From AC-37 sp036389295 (GTDB lineage Bacteria; Actinomycetota; Thermoleophilia; Solirubrobacterales; Thermoleophilaceae), in the NCBI GenBank assembly GCA_036389295.1, contig DASVQB010000003.1, forward strand, positions 113,531-177,530: a DNA stretch of 64,000 nt. Direction: 5' to 3'. The stretch's first letter is position 1, and every line of letters starts with the position of its first letter. Shown here piece by piece: positions 10,073 to 17,410 of this stretch. The position numbers were made by a program, and so were the translations under genes. The notes beneath the pieces are model-generated. The model did not search any database, was not told where the DNA came from, and saw nothing but the letters and a program-made list of their open reading frames with translations.

Positions 10073-10936
10073 TCAGCCGCGGCCCTGGACGCGCGACGAC
10101 ACATGCGCGCTCGCGCGGGCGAGGAGCTGGGCGGCGCGCGGGGAGATCCGCCGCAGGCCCCACTGGACGACCACGTGGCGGCGCGGCACCGTCCGGATCA
10201 GCTTCCGGCGGCGGATCGCGTCCAGCACCGCCTCGGCCACCACGTCCGGCGAGACGCCGAAGCGCTCGTAGACGCGGCGGATGCGCTCGCGCTCGCCGGG
10301 GAGCTCGCCCGAGAGCTTCGCGCTGCCCACGATCGGGGTGTTGACGAGCCCGGGGCAGATCGCGCTCACGCGGACGCCGCGCGGCGCGAGCTCGGCGTTC
10401 AGCGACTCGCTCAGCCCGACGACCGCGTGCTTGGTGGTCGCGTAGGGCACCAGCCCCGGCACCGGCAGGAGCCCGGCGGCCGACGCCGTGTTGACGATCT
10501 GCGCCGGCCGGCCCTGGCGCAGCATCCGCGGGACGAAGTGGTGGACGCCGTGCACCACGCCCATCAGGTTGACCTCGACCACGCGCCGCCAGTCCTCGAG
10601 GGCCGTCTCCTCGACCGCCCCGCCGTGGCCGACGCCGGCGTTGTTGTGGAGTACGTCGACGGCCCCCTCCGCCTCGTAGACCCGCTCGGCCAGGCGCCCG
10701 ACGGCCGCCGCGTCGGTCACGTCGACGACGTGCGCGACCGCGCGTCCGCCGCCGGCCTCGATCTCGGCGGCGACGGCCGTCGCGCTCGCCTCGTCGACGT
10801 CCGCGGCGTGGACGGTCGCGCCGTGGCGCCCGAGCAGCAGCGCGGTCGAGCGCCCGATGCCCGACCCGGCGCCGGTCACCACGGCGACCTGCCCGGCGAA
10901 GTCGCCCTCGGGAGGGGGAACGCGGCGTTCGCGCAT
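10073..10936 (-). CDS. short-chain dehydrogenase/reductase
   Basis: This 287-residue classical SDR has cofactor motif VVTGAGSGIGRS near residue 19, the structural NNAG near residue 96, catalytic Ser in ASAAG and Tyr-x3-Lys in PYATTKHAV. It likely oxidises or reduces an alcohol/ketone, possibly the P450 product. Its ATG overlaps the P450 stop (TGATG), so it is translated from the same mRNA. The C-terminal 40 residues (RRKLIRTVPRRHVVVQWGLRR) are basic and longer than in minimal SDRs. Substrate is unknown. Confidence 0.85.
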   Translation of the reverse strand: MRERRVPPPEGDFAGQVAVVTGAGSGIGRSTALLLGRHGATVHAADVDEASATAVAAEIEAGGGRAVAHVVDVTDAAAVGRLAERVYEAEGAVDVLHNNAGVGHGGAVEETALEDWRRVVEVNLMGVVHGVHHFVPRMLRQGRPAQIVNTASAAGLLPVPGLVPYATTKHAVVGLSESLNAELAPRGVRVSAICPGLVNTPIVGSAKLSGELPGERERIRRVYERFGVSPDVVAEAVLDAIRRRKLIRTVPRRHVVVQWGLRRISPRAAQLLARASAHVSSRVQGRG

Positions 10937-12351
10937 CAGGCCGCGGCGGGGGCTCGAGGACTGGCGGAGCGCGCCGCGCGCGGCGCTCGCGCCTCGAGCA
11001 CCACCCGCGCTCCCCCGCGGGGCGGGTAGACGATCGCGCGGCGGACCGGCCGGTCGGGCTCCGGGTCGGCGGCGCCGAGGCGGGCGCGGCGCAGGACGAC
11101 GTGGAGGACGCGGCGCATCTCGAGCTGCGCGAGGCTCGCGCCGATGCAGCGGCGGATCCCGCCGCCGAACGGGATCCAGGAGTAGGTGTCGGGGGCGCGG
11201 TCCAGGAAGCGCTCGGGGCGGAAGGCCTCGGGGTCGTCGTAGGCGGCCGGGCTCTGGTTGACGGCGATGATCCCGGGCACGACCCGGACGCCCGGCGGCA
11301 GCTCGTAGCCGCCCACCACGAACGGGCGGCGGGTCCGGCGGGCCATCACGCCGACCGGCGGGCGCAGTCGGAGCGTCTCCCGCGCCACCGCGTTCGCGTA
11401 GCGGTCGCTCGCGCCTGCGACGGCCTCCTCGGTCAGGCGGACGAGCGCCTCCGGGTGGTGGGTGAGGAGGTCGAACGCCCAGGCCAGGCCGGTCGCCGTG
11501 GTCTCGTGGCCGGCCACGAGCAGGGTGACGAGCTGGTCGCGGAGCTCGCGGTCCTCCATCGGGGTCCCATCCTCGTGGCGGGCGGCGAGCAGGAGGGAGA
11601 GCACGTCGTCGCCGCCGGTCGGGTGGGCGCGGCGGCGGGCGATCTCGTCGTAGATCAGCTCGTCGGCGCTCGCGTGGGCCCTCCCGAAGGCGCGCCAGAA
11701 GCGGAGCGTGCCGAACCTGCGCAGCGCGTACCGGACGCCGATGACGTCCGAGGCGCCGTAGCGGACGAGGGCCCGGATGCGGTCGCGGAGCTCGGCGTGG
11801 CGCTCGGTGCTCTCGATGCCGAACACGACGCGGAGGATGATCTCGAGGGTGAGCTGCTGCATCTCCGGCAGCAGGGCGAACGGCTCGCCTAGCGGCCAGC
11901 GGTCGAGGGCGTCCTCGGTCAGCTCGTCGATCAGGTCCCTGTACAGGACCAGGCGCTCGCCGTGGAACGGCGGCAGGAGGAGCCTGCGCTGGCGCAGGTG
12001 CTCGTCGCCGTCGAGCACGAGCAGCGACCGGCTCCCGAGCAGGATCTCGAGCGGACGGTTGCCCGAGCCGGCGTCGAGCTCGTCCGGGCCGCCGGTGAAG
12101 ACCGTCCTGACGTCCTGCGGGTTGCCGAGGGCGACGATCGTGCCGAACCCGACGATCCTCAGGGTGAAGACCTCCCCGAAGCGCCGCTGGCAGCGATCGA
12201 GGAACGCGTCCCCGGCGAGCAGGTAGGCGAGGCTCTGGAGCGCGGCGGGCGCCCGCGGCCCGGGCGGAAGGCCGACGCGGACGGCGCCCGGGGGCGCGCC
12301 CGGCTCCCCCGTCCCCGGAGCCGGCTCGCCGGGATGTACGGTATCGTACAT
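10936..12351 (-). CDS. cytochrome P450
   Basis: The 471-residue soluble P450 carries the I-helix oxygen-activation motif VAGHETTATGLAW, the K-helix ExxR (ETLRLRP), the PERF motif (FRPERF) and the heme-ligand loop PFGGGIRRCIGASLA. The start is ATG at 12351, giving MYDTVHPGEP; this codon lies inside a palindrome (12334-12351). The N-terminus lacks a membrane anchor, as in bacterial P450s. It forms an operon with the downstream SDR and is divergent from a TetR regulator whose operator presumably controls both. Substrate cannot be predicted. Confidence 0.9.
   Translation of the reverse strand: MYDTVHPGEPAPGTGEPGAPPGAVRVGLPPGPRAPAALQSLAYLLAGDAFLDRCQRRFGEVFTLRIVGFGTIVALGNPQDVRTVFTGGPDELDAGSGNRPLEILLGSRSLLVLDGDEHLRQRRLLLPPFHGERLVLYRDLIDELTEDALDRWPLGEPFALLPEMQQLTLEIILRVVFGIESTERHAELRDRIRALVRYGASDVIGVRYALRRFGTLRFWRAFGRAHASADELIYDEIARRRAHPTGGDDVLSLLLAARHEDGTPMEDRELRDQLVTLLVAGHETTATGLAWAFDLLTHHPEALVRLTEEAVAGASDRYANAVARETLRLRPPVGVMARRTRRPFVVGGYELPPGVRVVPGIIAVNQSPAAYDDPEAFRPERFLDRAPDTYSWIPFGGGIRRCIGASLAQLEMRRVLHVVLRRARLGAADPEPDRPVRRAIVYPPRGGARVVLEARAPRAARSASPRAPAAA
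12334..12351. promoter_or_regulatory. palindromic operator over the P450 start codon, between P450 and tetR
   Basis: ATGTACG-GTAT-CGTACAT: 7-bp perfect arms with a 4-base spacer, 21 bp from the tetR ATG. The right arm contains the P450 start codon. The size and symmetry fit a TetR-family operator. A possible tetR -10 box TACTTT lies at 12361-12366, seven bases before its ATG, suggesting a leaderless transcript. Confidence 0.65.
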
Positions 12352-12372
12352 ACGCTCCCGTACTTTACACGA

Positions 12373-13017
12373 ATGGCCACCACGACGACACGACGCAGGT
12401 ACTCGCCGCGGCTGCCGCGCGAGGAGCGCCGCGAGCAGGTGCTCGACGCGGCGCTTCGGGTGCTCGCCGAGCACGGCTTCGACGGGGTGTCGATGGAGGC
12501 GGTGGCGCGCGAGGCGGACATCGCCAAGACGGTGGTCTACGACGCCTTCGGCGGGCGCCGCGAGCTGCTCCAGGCGCTGCTCGAGCGTGAGCGGAAGCGG
12601 GCGCTGGCCGCCGTCGCGGCGGCGATCCCCGGCGAGCCCGTCGGCGACCGCGACCCGGTCGACCTCCTGGTCGAGGGGCTGACCCGCCTGCTGGAGGAGG
12701 TCCGGCGCGCACCGGACACGTGGCGGCTGATCCTCCTGCCGGCCGACGGCACGCCGCCGTCGATGCGCGACGACGTCGAGCGCAGCCGCGCCGCGATCCT
12801 CGGTCGGATGGAGCCGCTCGTGACCTGGGGCCTCGGCCGGCTCGGCCTCGAGCACCTCGACGCCGAGCTGGCCACCTACGCGATCTTCGCCGGAGCCGAG
12901 AACGCGGCGCGGCTCACGCTGACCCGGCCCCGCCGCTTCCCGCCGCGCCGGATAGCGGAGTTCACGGGCGAGCTGGTGGCGGCGCTGGGGGAGGGCGGCG
13001 GTAGCCGTTCCCGCTAG
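12373..13017 (+). CDS. TetR-family transcriptional regulator
   Basis: The 214-residue protein has an N-terminal TetR DNA-binding domain: REERREQVLDAALRVLAEHGFDGVSMEAVAREADIAKTVVYDAFGGRRELLQALLERE (about residues 17-75), with the usual helix-turn-helix and VYDAFGG turn. The remaining helical domain is the ligand pocket. The gene is divergent from the P450-SDR operon across a 21-bp gap containing a palindrome, so it is likely the local repressor of both. The ligand is unknown. Confidence 0.9.
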   Translation: MATTTTRRRYSPRLPREERREQVLDAALRVLAEHGFDGVSMEAVAREADIAKTVVYDAFGGRRELLQALLERERKRALAAVAAAIPGEPVGDRDPVDLLVEGLTRLLEEVRRAPDTWRLILLPADGTPPSMRDDVERSRAAILGRMEPLVTWGLGRLGLEHLDAELATYAIFAGAENAARLTLTRPRRFPPRRIAEFTGELVAALGEGGGSRSR

Positions 13018-13132
13018 CCGCGGAACACGAGATCCCCGTGCACTCGAGCAGCGTGCGCGCGGGCTCCCCGGCCGGGTGGCGGCGGCGTCTGCCGGCTAGT
13101 CTCCCGAGACCCGAGCGGCAAAGGAGAGCCCT

Positions 13133-13408
13133 ATGCACGCAGTCGTGGTGAGAGTGAACGTCAAGGACGTCGAGCCCGCCGAGGAGATGCTGCGCGAGCA
13201 GATCGTTCCGCGCGTCTCGCAGGCGCCCGGCTTCGTCACCGGCTACTGGACCAGGTCGAGCGACGAGACCAACGGGCTGTCGGTCGTCGTGTTCGAGTCC
13301 GAGGATGCCGCTCAGGCGGCGGCGCGGCAGCTCGAGGAGCAGGGATCGCCCAGCGAGGCGGTCGACCTCGACAGCGTCGAGGTGCGCGAGGTCGTGGCAC
13401 ACGCCTGA
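13133..13408 (+). CDS. small dimeric alpha/beta-barrel protein (ABM-like)
   Basis: The 91-residue protein starts MHAVVVRVNVKDVEPAEEMLREQIVPRVSQAPGF, the beta-alpha pattern of antibiotic-biosynthesis-monooxygenase-like (ABM) ferredoxin-fold proteins, followed by GYWTRSSDETNGLSVVVFESEDAAQAAARQL. Such proteins bind small molecules or act as cofactor-free oxygenases. An AAAGGAGAG ribosome site precedes the ATG. No catalytic residue can be assigned. The next gene starts 15 bp later on the same strand, so it may belong with the selenoprotein operon. Confidence 0.65.
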   Translation: MHAVVVRVNVKDVEPAEEMLREQIVPRVSQAPGFVTGYWTRSSDETNGLSVVVFESEDAAQAAARQLEEQGSPSEAVDLDSVEVREVVAHA

Positions 13409-13423
13409 GGGCGAGCCCGGGCA

Positions 13424-14932
13424 GTGACGCAACCCGCGACCGGCGCAGCCACCGCCACGAGCCTGCTCGTGCTCGTGAAGCACGACTGCCCGGTGTGCGA
13501 CCAGGTGCTCCCGGTCCTCGACGCCGCCGCGGCCGGCGGCGCGCCCGTCGCGATCCGCTCGCAGTCGACGGAGGAGGAGACCGCCGAGCAGGCGGCCCGG
13601 CTCGGCCTCGCGTCGGCGCCGGAGCTGGACGCCGAGCTCGAGCTGTCGCAGCGCTTCGACCCCGACGCGGTCCCGGCGCTGCTGCTCCTCGACGGCGACG
13701 AGGAGCGCGGCCGCGTCGAGGGCCTCGACCGCGCCCGGATCGCCGAGCTGGCGGGCGCCGCCGGGGTCGAGCTCGACCTCGACGGCCTTCCCGAGCACAG
13801 GCCCGGCTGCGCCAGCCGGACCCGCGACCCGGAGGTCGCCGCCCGGCTCGCCGCGCGGCGCGCCCGCGCCGAGGGCCGGATCCGCTCGCGCACCATCAGG
13901 GTGGGAGCGCTCGAGGACCCGTTCGAGGCGCTCGCCGAGCGCGGGCTGACCGACGGCCTCCCGGTCGTCCCGCCCACCCCCGAGCGGGTCGTCGCGATGC
14001 TCGAGCACACGAGCCGCCATCCGCAGGACGTCGTCGGCACGGTCCCCCCGTACGACGGCGAGGCCACCGTCGAGAAGGTGGCGATCAACGCGGTCATGGC
14101 CGGCTGCCCCGGCGAGACGCTGCCGATCGTGCTCGCCGCGGTCGAGGCGGCGTGCGCCGAGGAGTTCGCCCTCCAGGGGGTGCAGGCGACCACGCACTCC
14201 GCGGGGCCGACCGTCGTCGTGTCGGGCCCGCTCGCCGCCGAGGCGGGCATGAACTCGCGCGGCAACTGCCTCGGCCAGGGCAACCGCGCGAACCTGACGA
14301 TCGGGCGGGCGCTGCAGCTGGCGGTGGCGAACATCGGCGGCGGCCGTCCCGGGATCGAGGACTGCGCGGCGTTCGGCCAGATGGGCAAGCTCGCCTCGTG
14401 CTTCGCGGAGCGGCTCGAGGACTCGCCGTGGGAGCCCCTGTCGGTGGACCGCGGCCTGCCGGAGGGCGAGACCGGCGTCACGCTGGTGGCGACCGAGGGC
14501 CCGCGGATCCTGGTTGACCAGCTCGCGCGCGAGCCGGAGGGCCTGGCCGCCTCGCTCGCCCTCGCGCTCGAGGGCATCGCGCACCCGAAGCTGCGCCTCG
14601 CGTTCGACGCGCTGCTGCTCGTCGGACCTGAGCACGGTCGCGTGCTCGCGGACGCCGGATGGTCGCGCGCCCGCCTCCGCGAGCGGCTGTTCGAGCTGAC
14701 CGCCTCGCCGGCGTCGGAGCTGGCCCGCGGGGCGGGCGGGTCGCCGGAGGGGGTCGACCCGGCGTTCGTGACCGACCCGGACATGCGCGTCCCGAAGTTC
14801 GCCGCCCCCGACCGGATCCTGATCGCCTATGCCGGCGGCGACGCGGGCCTGTTCTCGATGGTGTTCGGCGGCTGGGCGTCCGGCGAGATCGGCTCGACGC
14901 CCGTCACGAGGAGCGTGGAGCCGTGGCGCTGA
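13424..14932 (+). CDS. thioredoxin-fold domain fused to a large domain of unknown function, selenoprotein-operon partner
   Basis: The 502-residue protein starts with GTG at 13424. Residues 14-110 look like a thioredoxin/glutaredoxin fold with the redox motif HDCPVC (Cys22, Cys25) and a cis-Pro region DPDAVPALLLLDG. From about residue 160 an unassigned domain follows with GLTDGLPVVPPTPERVV, a Cys/Gly-rich stretch (MAGCPGETLPIV, NSRGNCLGQGNRANLT) and GGGRPGIEDCAAFGQMGKLASC, ending GDAGLFSMVFGGW. Its stop overlaps the start of the UGSC selenoprotein by 10 bases. I infer that the two act together in a thiol/selenol redox reaction; the substrate is unknown. Confidence 0.65.
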   Translation: MTQPATGAATATSLLVLVKHDCPVCDQVLPVLDAAAAGGAPVAIRSQSTEEETAEQAARLGLASAPELDAELELSQRFDPDAVPALLLLDGDEERGRVEGLDRARIAELAGAAGVELDLDGLPEHRPGCASRTRDPEVAARLAARRARAEGRIRSRTIRVGALEDPFEALAERGLTDGLPVVPPTPERVVAMLEHTSRHPQDVVGTVPPYDGEATVEKVAINAVMAGCPGETLPIVLAAVEAACAEEFALQGVQATTHSAGPTVVVSGPLAAEAGMNSRGNCLGQGNRANLTIGRALQLAVANIGGGRPGIEDCAAFGQMGKLASCFAERLEDSPWEPLSVDRGLPEGETGVTLVATEGPRILVDQLAREPEGLAASLALALEGIAHPKLRLAFDALLLVGPEHGRVLADAGWSRARLRERLFELTASPASELARGAGGSPEGVDPAFVTDPDMRVPKFAAPDRILIAYAGGDAGLFSMVFGGWASGEIGSTPVTRSVEPWR

Positions 14933-15489
14933 GCACGCCGACCGGCGAGCTCGAGCTCCTCGACCCGACCGGCGAGCGCGAGCCGGCCGCGCGGCCGCTC
15001 GCGGACCGCCTCCCGCCCGAGCCGGCGGGCCAGCGCATCGCCCTCCTCGACATCCGCAAGCCGCGCGGCGACGTCTTCCTCGACGAGCTGGAGCGCCTCA
15101 TCGTCGAGCGCGGCTACGAGGTCGAGCGGACCGCGAAGACCACGTTCACGAAGCCGGCCGCCGCCGACCTGCGCCGCGAGATCGCCGAGCGCTGCGGGGC
15201 GGTGATCGAGGCCCTCGCCGACTGAGGCTCCTGCGTGTCGTGCGGTCTGCGCGACGTGGCCGAGTTCGAGCGGGCGGGCCGGCCGGGCGTGCTGGTCGCG
15301 TCGGAGGCGTTCACGGCGACGGCCGACCACGAGTCCGAGCGGCTCGGCCACCCCGACCTCCGCCGCGTGTTCGTCGCCCACCCCGTCCAGGACCGCACCG
15401 ACGACGAGATGCGCGAGATGGCCCGCCGCGCGCTCGACGAGGTGCTGGCCGGGATCGTCAGTTCCCCAGCAGGTCCTCCAACCGGCTAG
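14923..15489 (+). CDS. UGSC-family selenoprotein (TGA at 15223-15225 read as selenocysteine)
   Basis: Read through its in-frame TGA, the gene encodes 188 residues: GTG at 14923, Sec at codon 101, stop TAG at 15487. The context is ALAD-U-GSCVSC, i.e. the UGSC motif followed by CVSC. Sequence on both sides continues one protein: AERCGAVIEAL before and GLRDVAEFERAGRPGVLVASEAF after. A stem-loop with GGTCT apical loop begins 12 bases after the TGA (see separate entry). The family exists in Sec and Cys forms. The N-terminal half (IALLDIRKPRGDVFLDELERLI) looks Rossmann-like. Automated annotation would truncate it at residue 100 or split it. The end overlaps a convergent glyoxalase gene by 32 bases. 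Redox function is inferred; partner is the upstream thioredoxin-fold protein. Confidence 0.85.
15223..15255 (+). promoter_or_regulatory. Sec codon TGA and bacterial SECIS hairpin
   Basis: TGA at 15223-15225 is followed at 15237-15243 (GTCGTGC) and 15249-15255 (GCGCGAC) by a 7-bp stem (one G-U pair) closing the 5-base loop GGTCT at 15244-15248. In E. coli fdhF the SelB-recognised loop is also GGUCU and also starts 18 bases after the UGA. Position and loop are thus the same. This is strong support for Sec insertion. Confidence 0.8.
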
Positions 15490-15913
15490 GCGACCGGCTG
15501 GCCGCCTCCTCGTCGGACGCGTCGGACTGCGCGATCTGGATCAGCGTCCCGTGCGCGCCCGATGGTCGGAGGAACGCCTCGCGCCAGTGCGGGTTCTCGA
15601 GGTTCACGTCGACCAGCTCGTAGCCGTGCGCCCGGACGCGCGCGATCGCCGCCTCGATGTCGTCGGTCTTGAAGGTCACGTGGTGGAGCCCCTCGCCGCG
15701 GCGCTCCAGGAAGCGCGTCAGGAACCCCTCGCCGCGCGGCTCGAGCAGCTCGACCTTGCCGCCGCCGGGCCAGCGGAACTGGAGCCAGCGCCACGACTCG
15801 CCGCCGTCGCCGCCCATCAGGTACTCGCCGCCGAGCGCGTCGCGGTAGAGCTTCACGGCTGGCTCGAACGAGTGCAGGGCGACGGCGACGTGGTCGAGGC
15901 GGAACTCGGGCAT
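15458..15913 (-). CDS. glyoxalase/VOC-family metalloenzyme (methylmalonyl-CoA epimerase-like)
   Basis: The 151-residue protein begins MPEFRLDHVAVALHSFEPAV, with the metal-ligand His in DHVAVA, and contains HHVTFKTDDIEAAIARVRAHGYELVD, the second beta-alpha-beta unit of a vicinal-oxygen-chelate domain. The late Glu/Ile region GTLIQIAQ fits the last strand. ATG at 15913 has an ideal AGGAGG site six bases upstream. Methylmalonyl-CoA epimerase-like architecture is suggested by length and the HHVTF block, but substrate is not certain. It overlaps the 3' end of the selenoprotein gene. Confidence 0.8.
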   Translation of the reverse strand: MPEFRLDHVAVALHSFEPAVKLYRDALGGEYLMGGDGGESWRWLQFRWPGGGKVELLEPRGEGFLTRFLERRGEGLHHVTFKTDDIEAAIARVRAHGYELVDVNLENPHWREAFLRPSGAHGTLIQIAQSDASDEEAASRSPSRLEDLLGN

Positions 15914-15998
15914 GGGGCCTCCTGAGCCGGGATCGTGGGGCGGCAACCCTACGGGCGGATCGGCGCGCGCCGCCGCCCGCAGGCGATACAAGACCGGC

Positions 15999-17363
15999 GT
16001 GAGGCGGACCTGGGGGGTGGTCGCGGCGCTGTGCGCCCTCGCGCTCGCGCCGTCCGCGCGGGCGGCGGACCCGGCCTGCCGGCTCGACCCCGACCCGCCG
16101 CCGGCCTCGGAGCGCCTCGTCCACGAGCGGCTCGACGGGCTCGACCTGAACGTGCTGCTGCCGCCCGGCTACGCGAGCTCCGACCGCCGCTACCCCGTCC
16201 TCTACCTCCTCCACGCGCGCCAGTACAGCGCCAACAGCTGGCTCGCCAGGTCGGACGTGGAGGAGCTGAGCGCCGGCGGCGGCGCGATCGTGGTCATGCC
16301 GGACACCGGCAATCCCGGCTGGGCGGTCGACTACCTCGACGGCTCCGCCGACTTCGAGCGCTACCTCCTCGAGCGGGTCGTGCCGCACGTGGACGGCGCC
16401 TACCGCACGATCGCGGACGGCGCGCACCGCGCGGTGGCGGGCATGTCGATCGGGGGCCACGGCGCGATGCTGCTCGCCGCGCGCCACCCGGACCTGTTCG
16501 CGGCGGCCGGCAGCTTCTCCGGCGTCGTCCACGTCACCGTGCCGGAGCGGCCGTACGCCGGGCCGGGCGAGGTCGAGCCCAGGTCCGGCGCCGGCTCGCC
16601 GGGGCCGCCGCGCGGACCGGTCACAGGGCGCCCCTACAGCCCGCCGCGCGACACCTGCGACGAGGGGGACGCGCTCGGCAACCGCTTGACCGACGCCTGG
16701 AGCTGGCACGCTCGCAACCCGGCGGACCTCGCCCCGAACCTGCGCGGGCTCGGCCTGTACGTCACCGCGGGCAGCGGCGTGCCGTGCGGTCCCGAGGACG
16801 CGAACGACCCGATCCTCCTGGCCGGCGCCGAGCCGGCCGCCCTCGCGCTCGCGCGCGACTTCGACCGGGCGCTCGCCGACGCGCGCGTGAGGCACACCTT
16901 CGAGCCGCGGCCCTGCGGGCTCCACAACATGGTGGGGGCCACCCGCGGCCTGCACTCGTTCTGGCCGCTCATGCTCCGCTCGTTCGGCCGCCCGCCGCCC
17001 GGCCGGTTCGACTACCGCACGGCCGACGCCGAGGCGTCGGCATGGGGCTGGACGTTCCGAGCCGACGAGCGGCGCGCTCCCGAGCTGCTCGAGGTCCGCG
17101 GCGCGTCCCGGTCCGGCCTCCTCCTGGTCGGGTCCGGGACCGAGACGGTCGTGACCGGCCCGCTGTTCCGGCCGCGTGCCCTCGTCCGGGTCACGGGGGC
17201 GAGGCCGGCCCGGGCGCGGGCCGACTCGAGGGGCCGGCTCACCGTCGCCGTCGACCTCGGCCCCCCGAACGCCGCGGCGCAGTTCGCGCCGGGCGAGACG
17301 AGCCGCCCCTGGGTCGCCCGCCGCGTGCGCCTCTCCGTCCGCGCGCGGCGCCCGCGCCGCTAG
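15999..17363 (+). CDS. secreted alpha/beta-hydrolase esterase (esterase D/antigen 85-like)
   Basis: The 454-residue protein starts with GTG at 15999 and has a Sec signal peptide (RRTWGVVAALCALALAPSARAADP). The mature domain resembles the putative-esterase family: VLLPPGYASSDRRYPVLYLLH near residue 50, the nucleophile elbow GMSIGGHGAM (Ser in GxSxG) near residue 150, and a catalytic His candidate in PCGLHNM. A C-terminal beta-rich extension of about 120 residues (WGWTFRADERRAPELLEVRG onward) is additional to the family core and may bind substrate or wall. It probably acts outside the membrane on esters. Confidence 0.8.
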   Translation: MRRTWGVVAALCALALAPSARAADPACRLDPDPPPASERLVHERLDGLDLNVLLPPGYASSDRRYPVLYLLHARQYSANSWLARSDVEELSAGGGAIVVMPDTGNPGWAVDYLDGSADFERYLLERVVPHVDGAYRTIADGAHRAVAGMSIGGHGAMLLAARHPDLFAAAGSFSGVVHVTVPERPYAGPGEVEPRSGAGSPGPPRGPVTGRPYSPPRDTCDEGDALGNRLTDAWSWHARNPADLAPNLRGLGLYVTAGSGVPCGPEDANDPILLAGAEPAALALARDFDRALADARVRHTFEPRPCGLHNMVGATRGLHSFWPLMLRSFGRPPPGRFDYRTADAEASAWGWTFRADERRAPELLEVRGASRSGLLLVGSGTETVVTGPLFRPRALVRVTGARPARARADSRGRLTVAVDLGPPNAAAQFAPGETSRPWVARRVRLSVRARRPRR

Positions 17364-17410
17364 GCTGAGGGCGACCTCGGGCCTCCGCGCCAGACCCGGC
17401 AGGACCAACC

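Noticed and set aside
9927..10163. Minus-strand frame across tRNA-Thr(CGT) reading GRTRTGDPF
   Set aside because: Such peptides are standard read-through of tRNA genes, not proteins.
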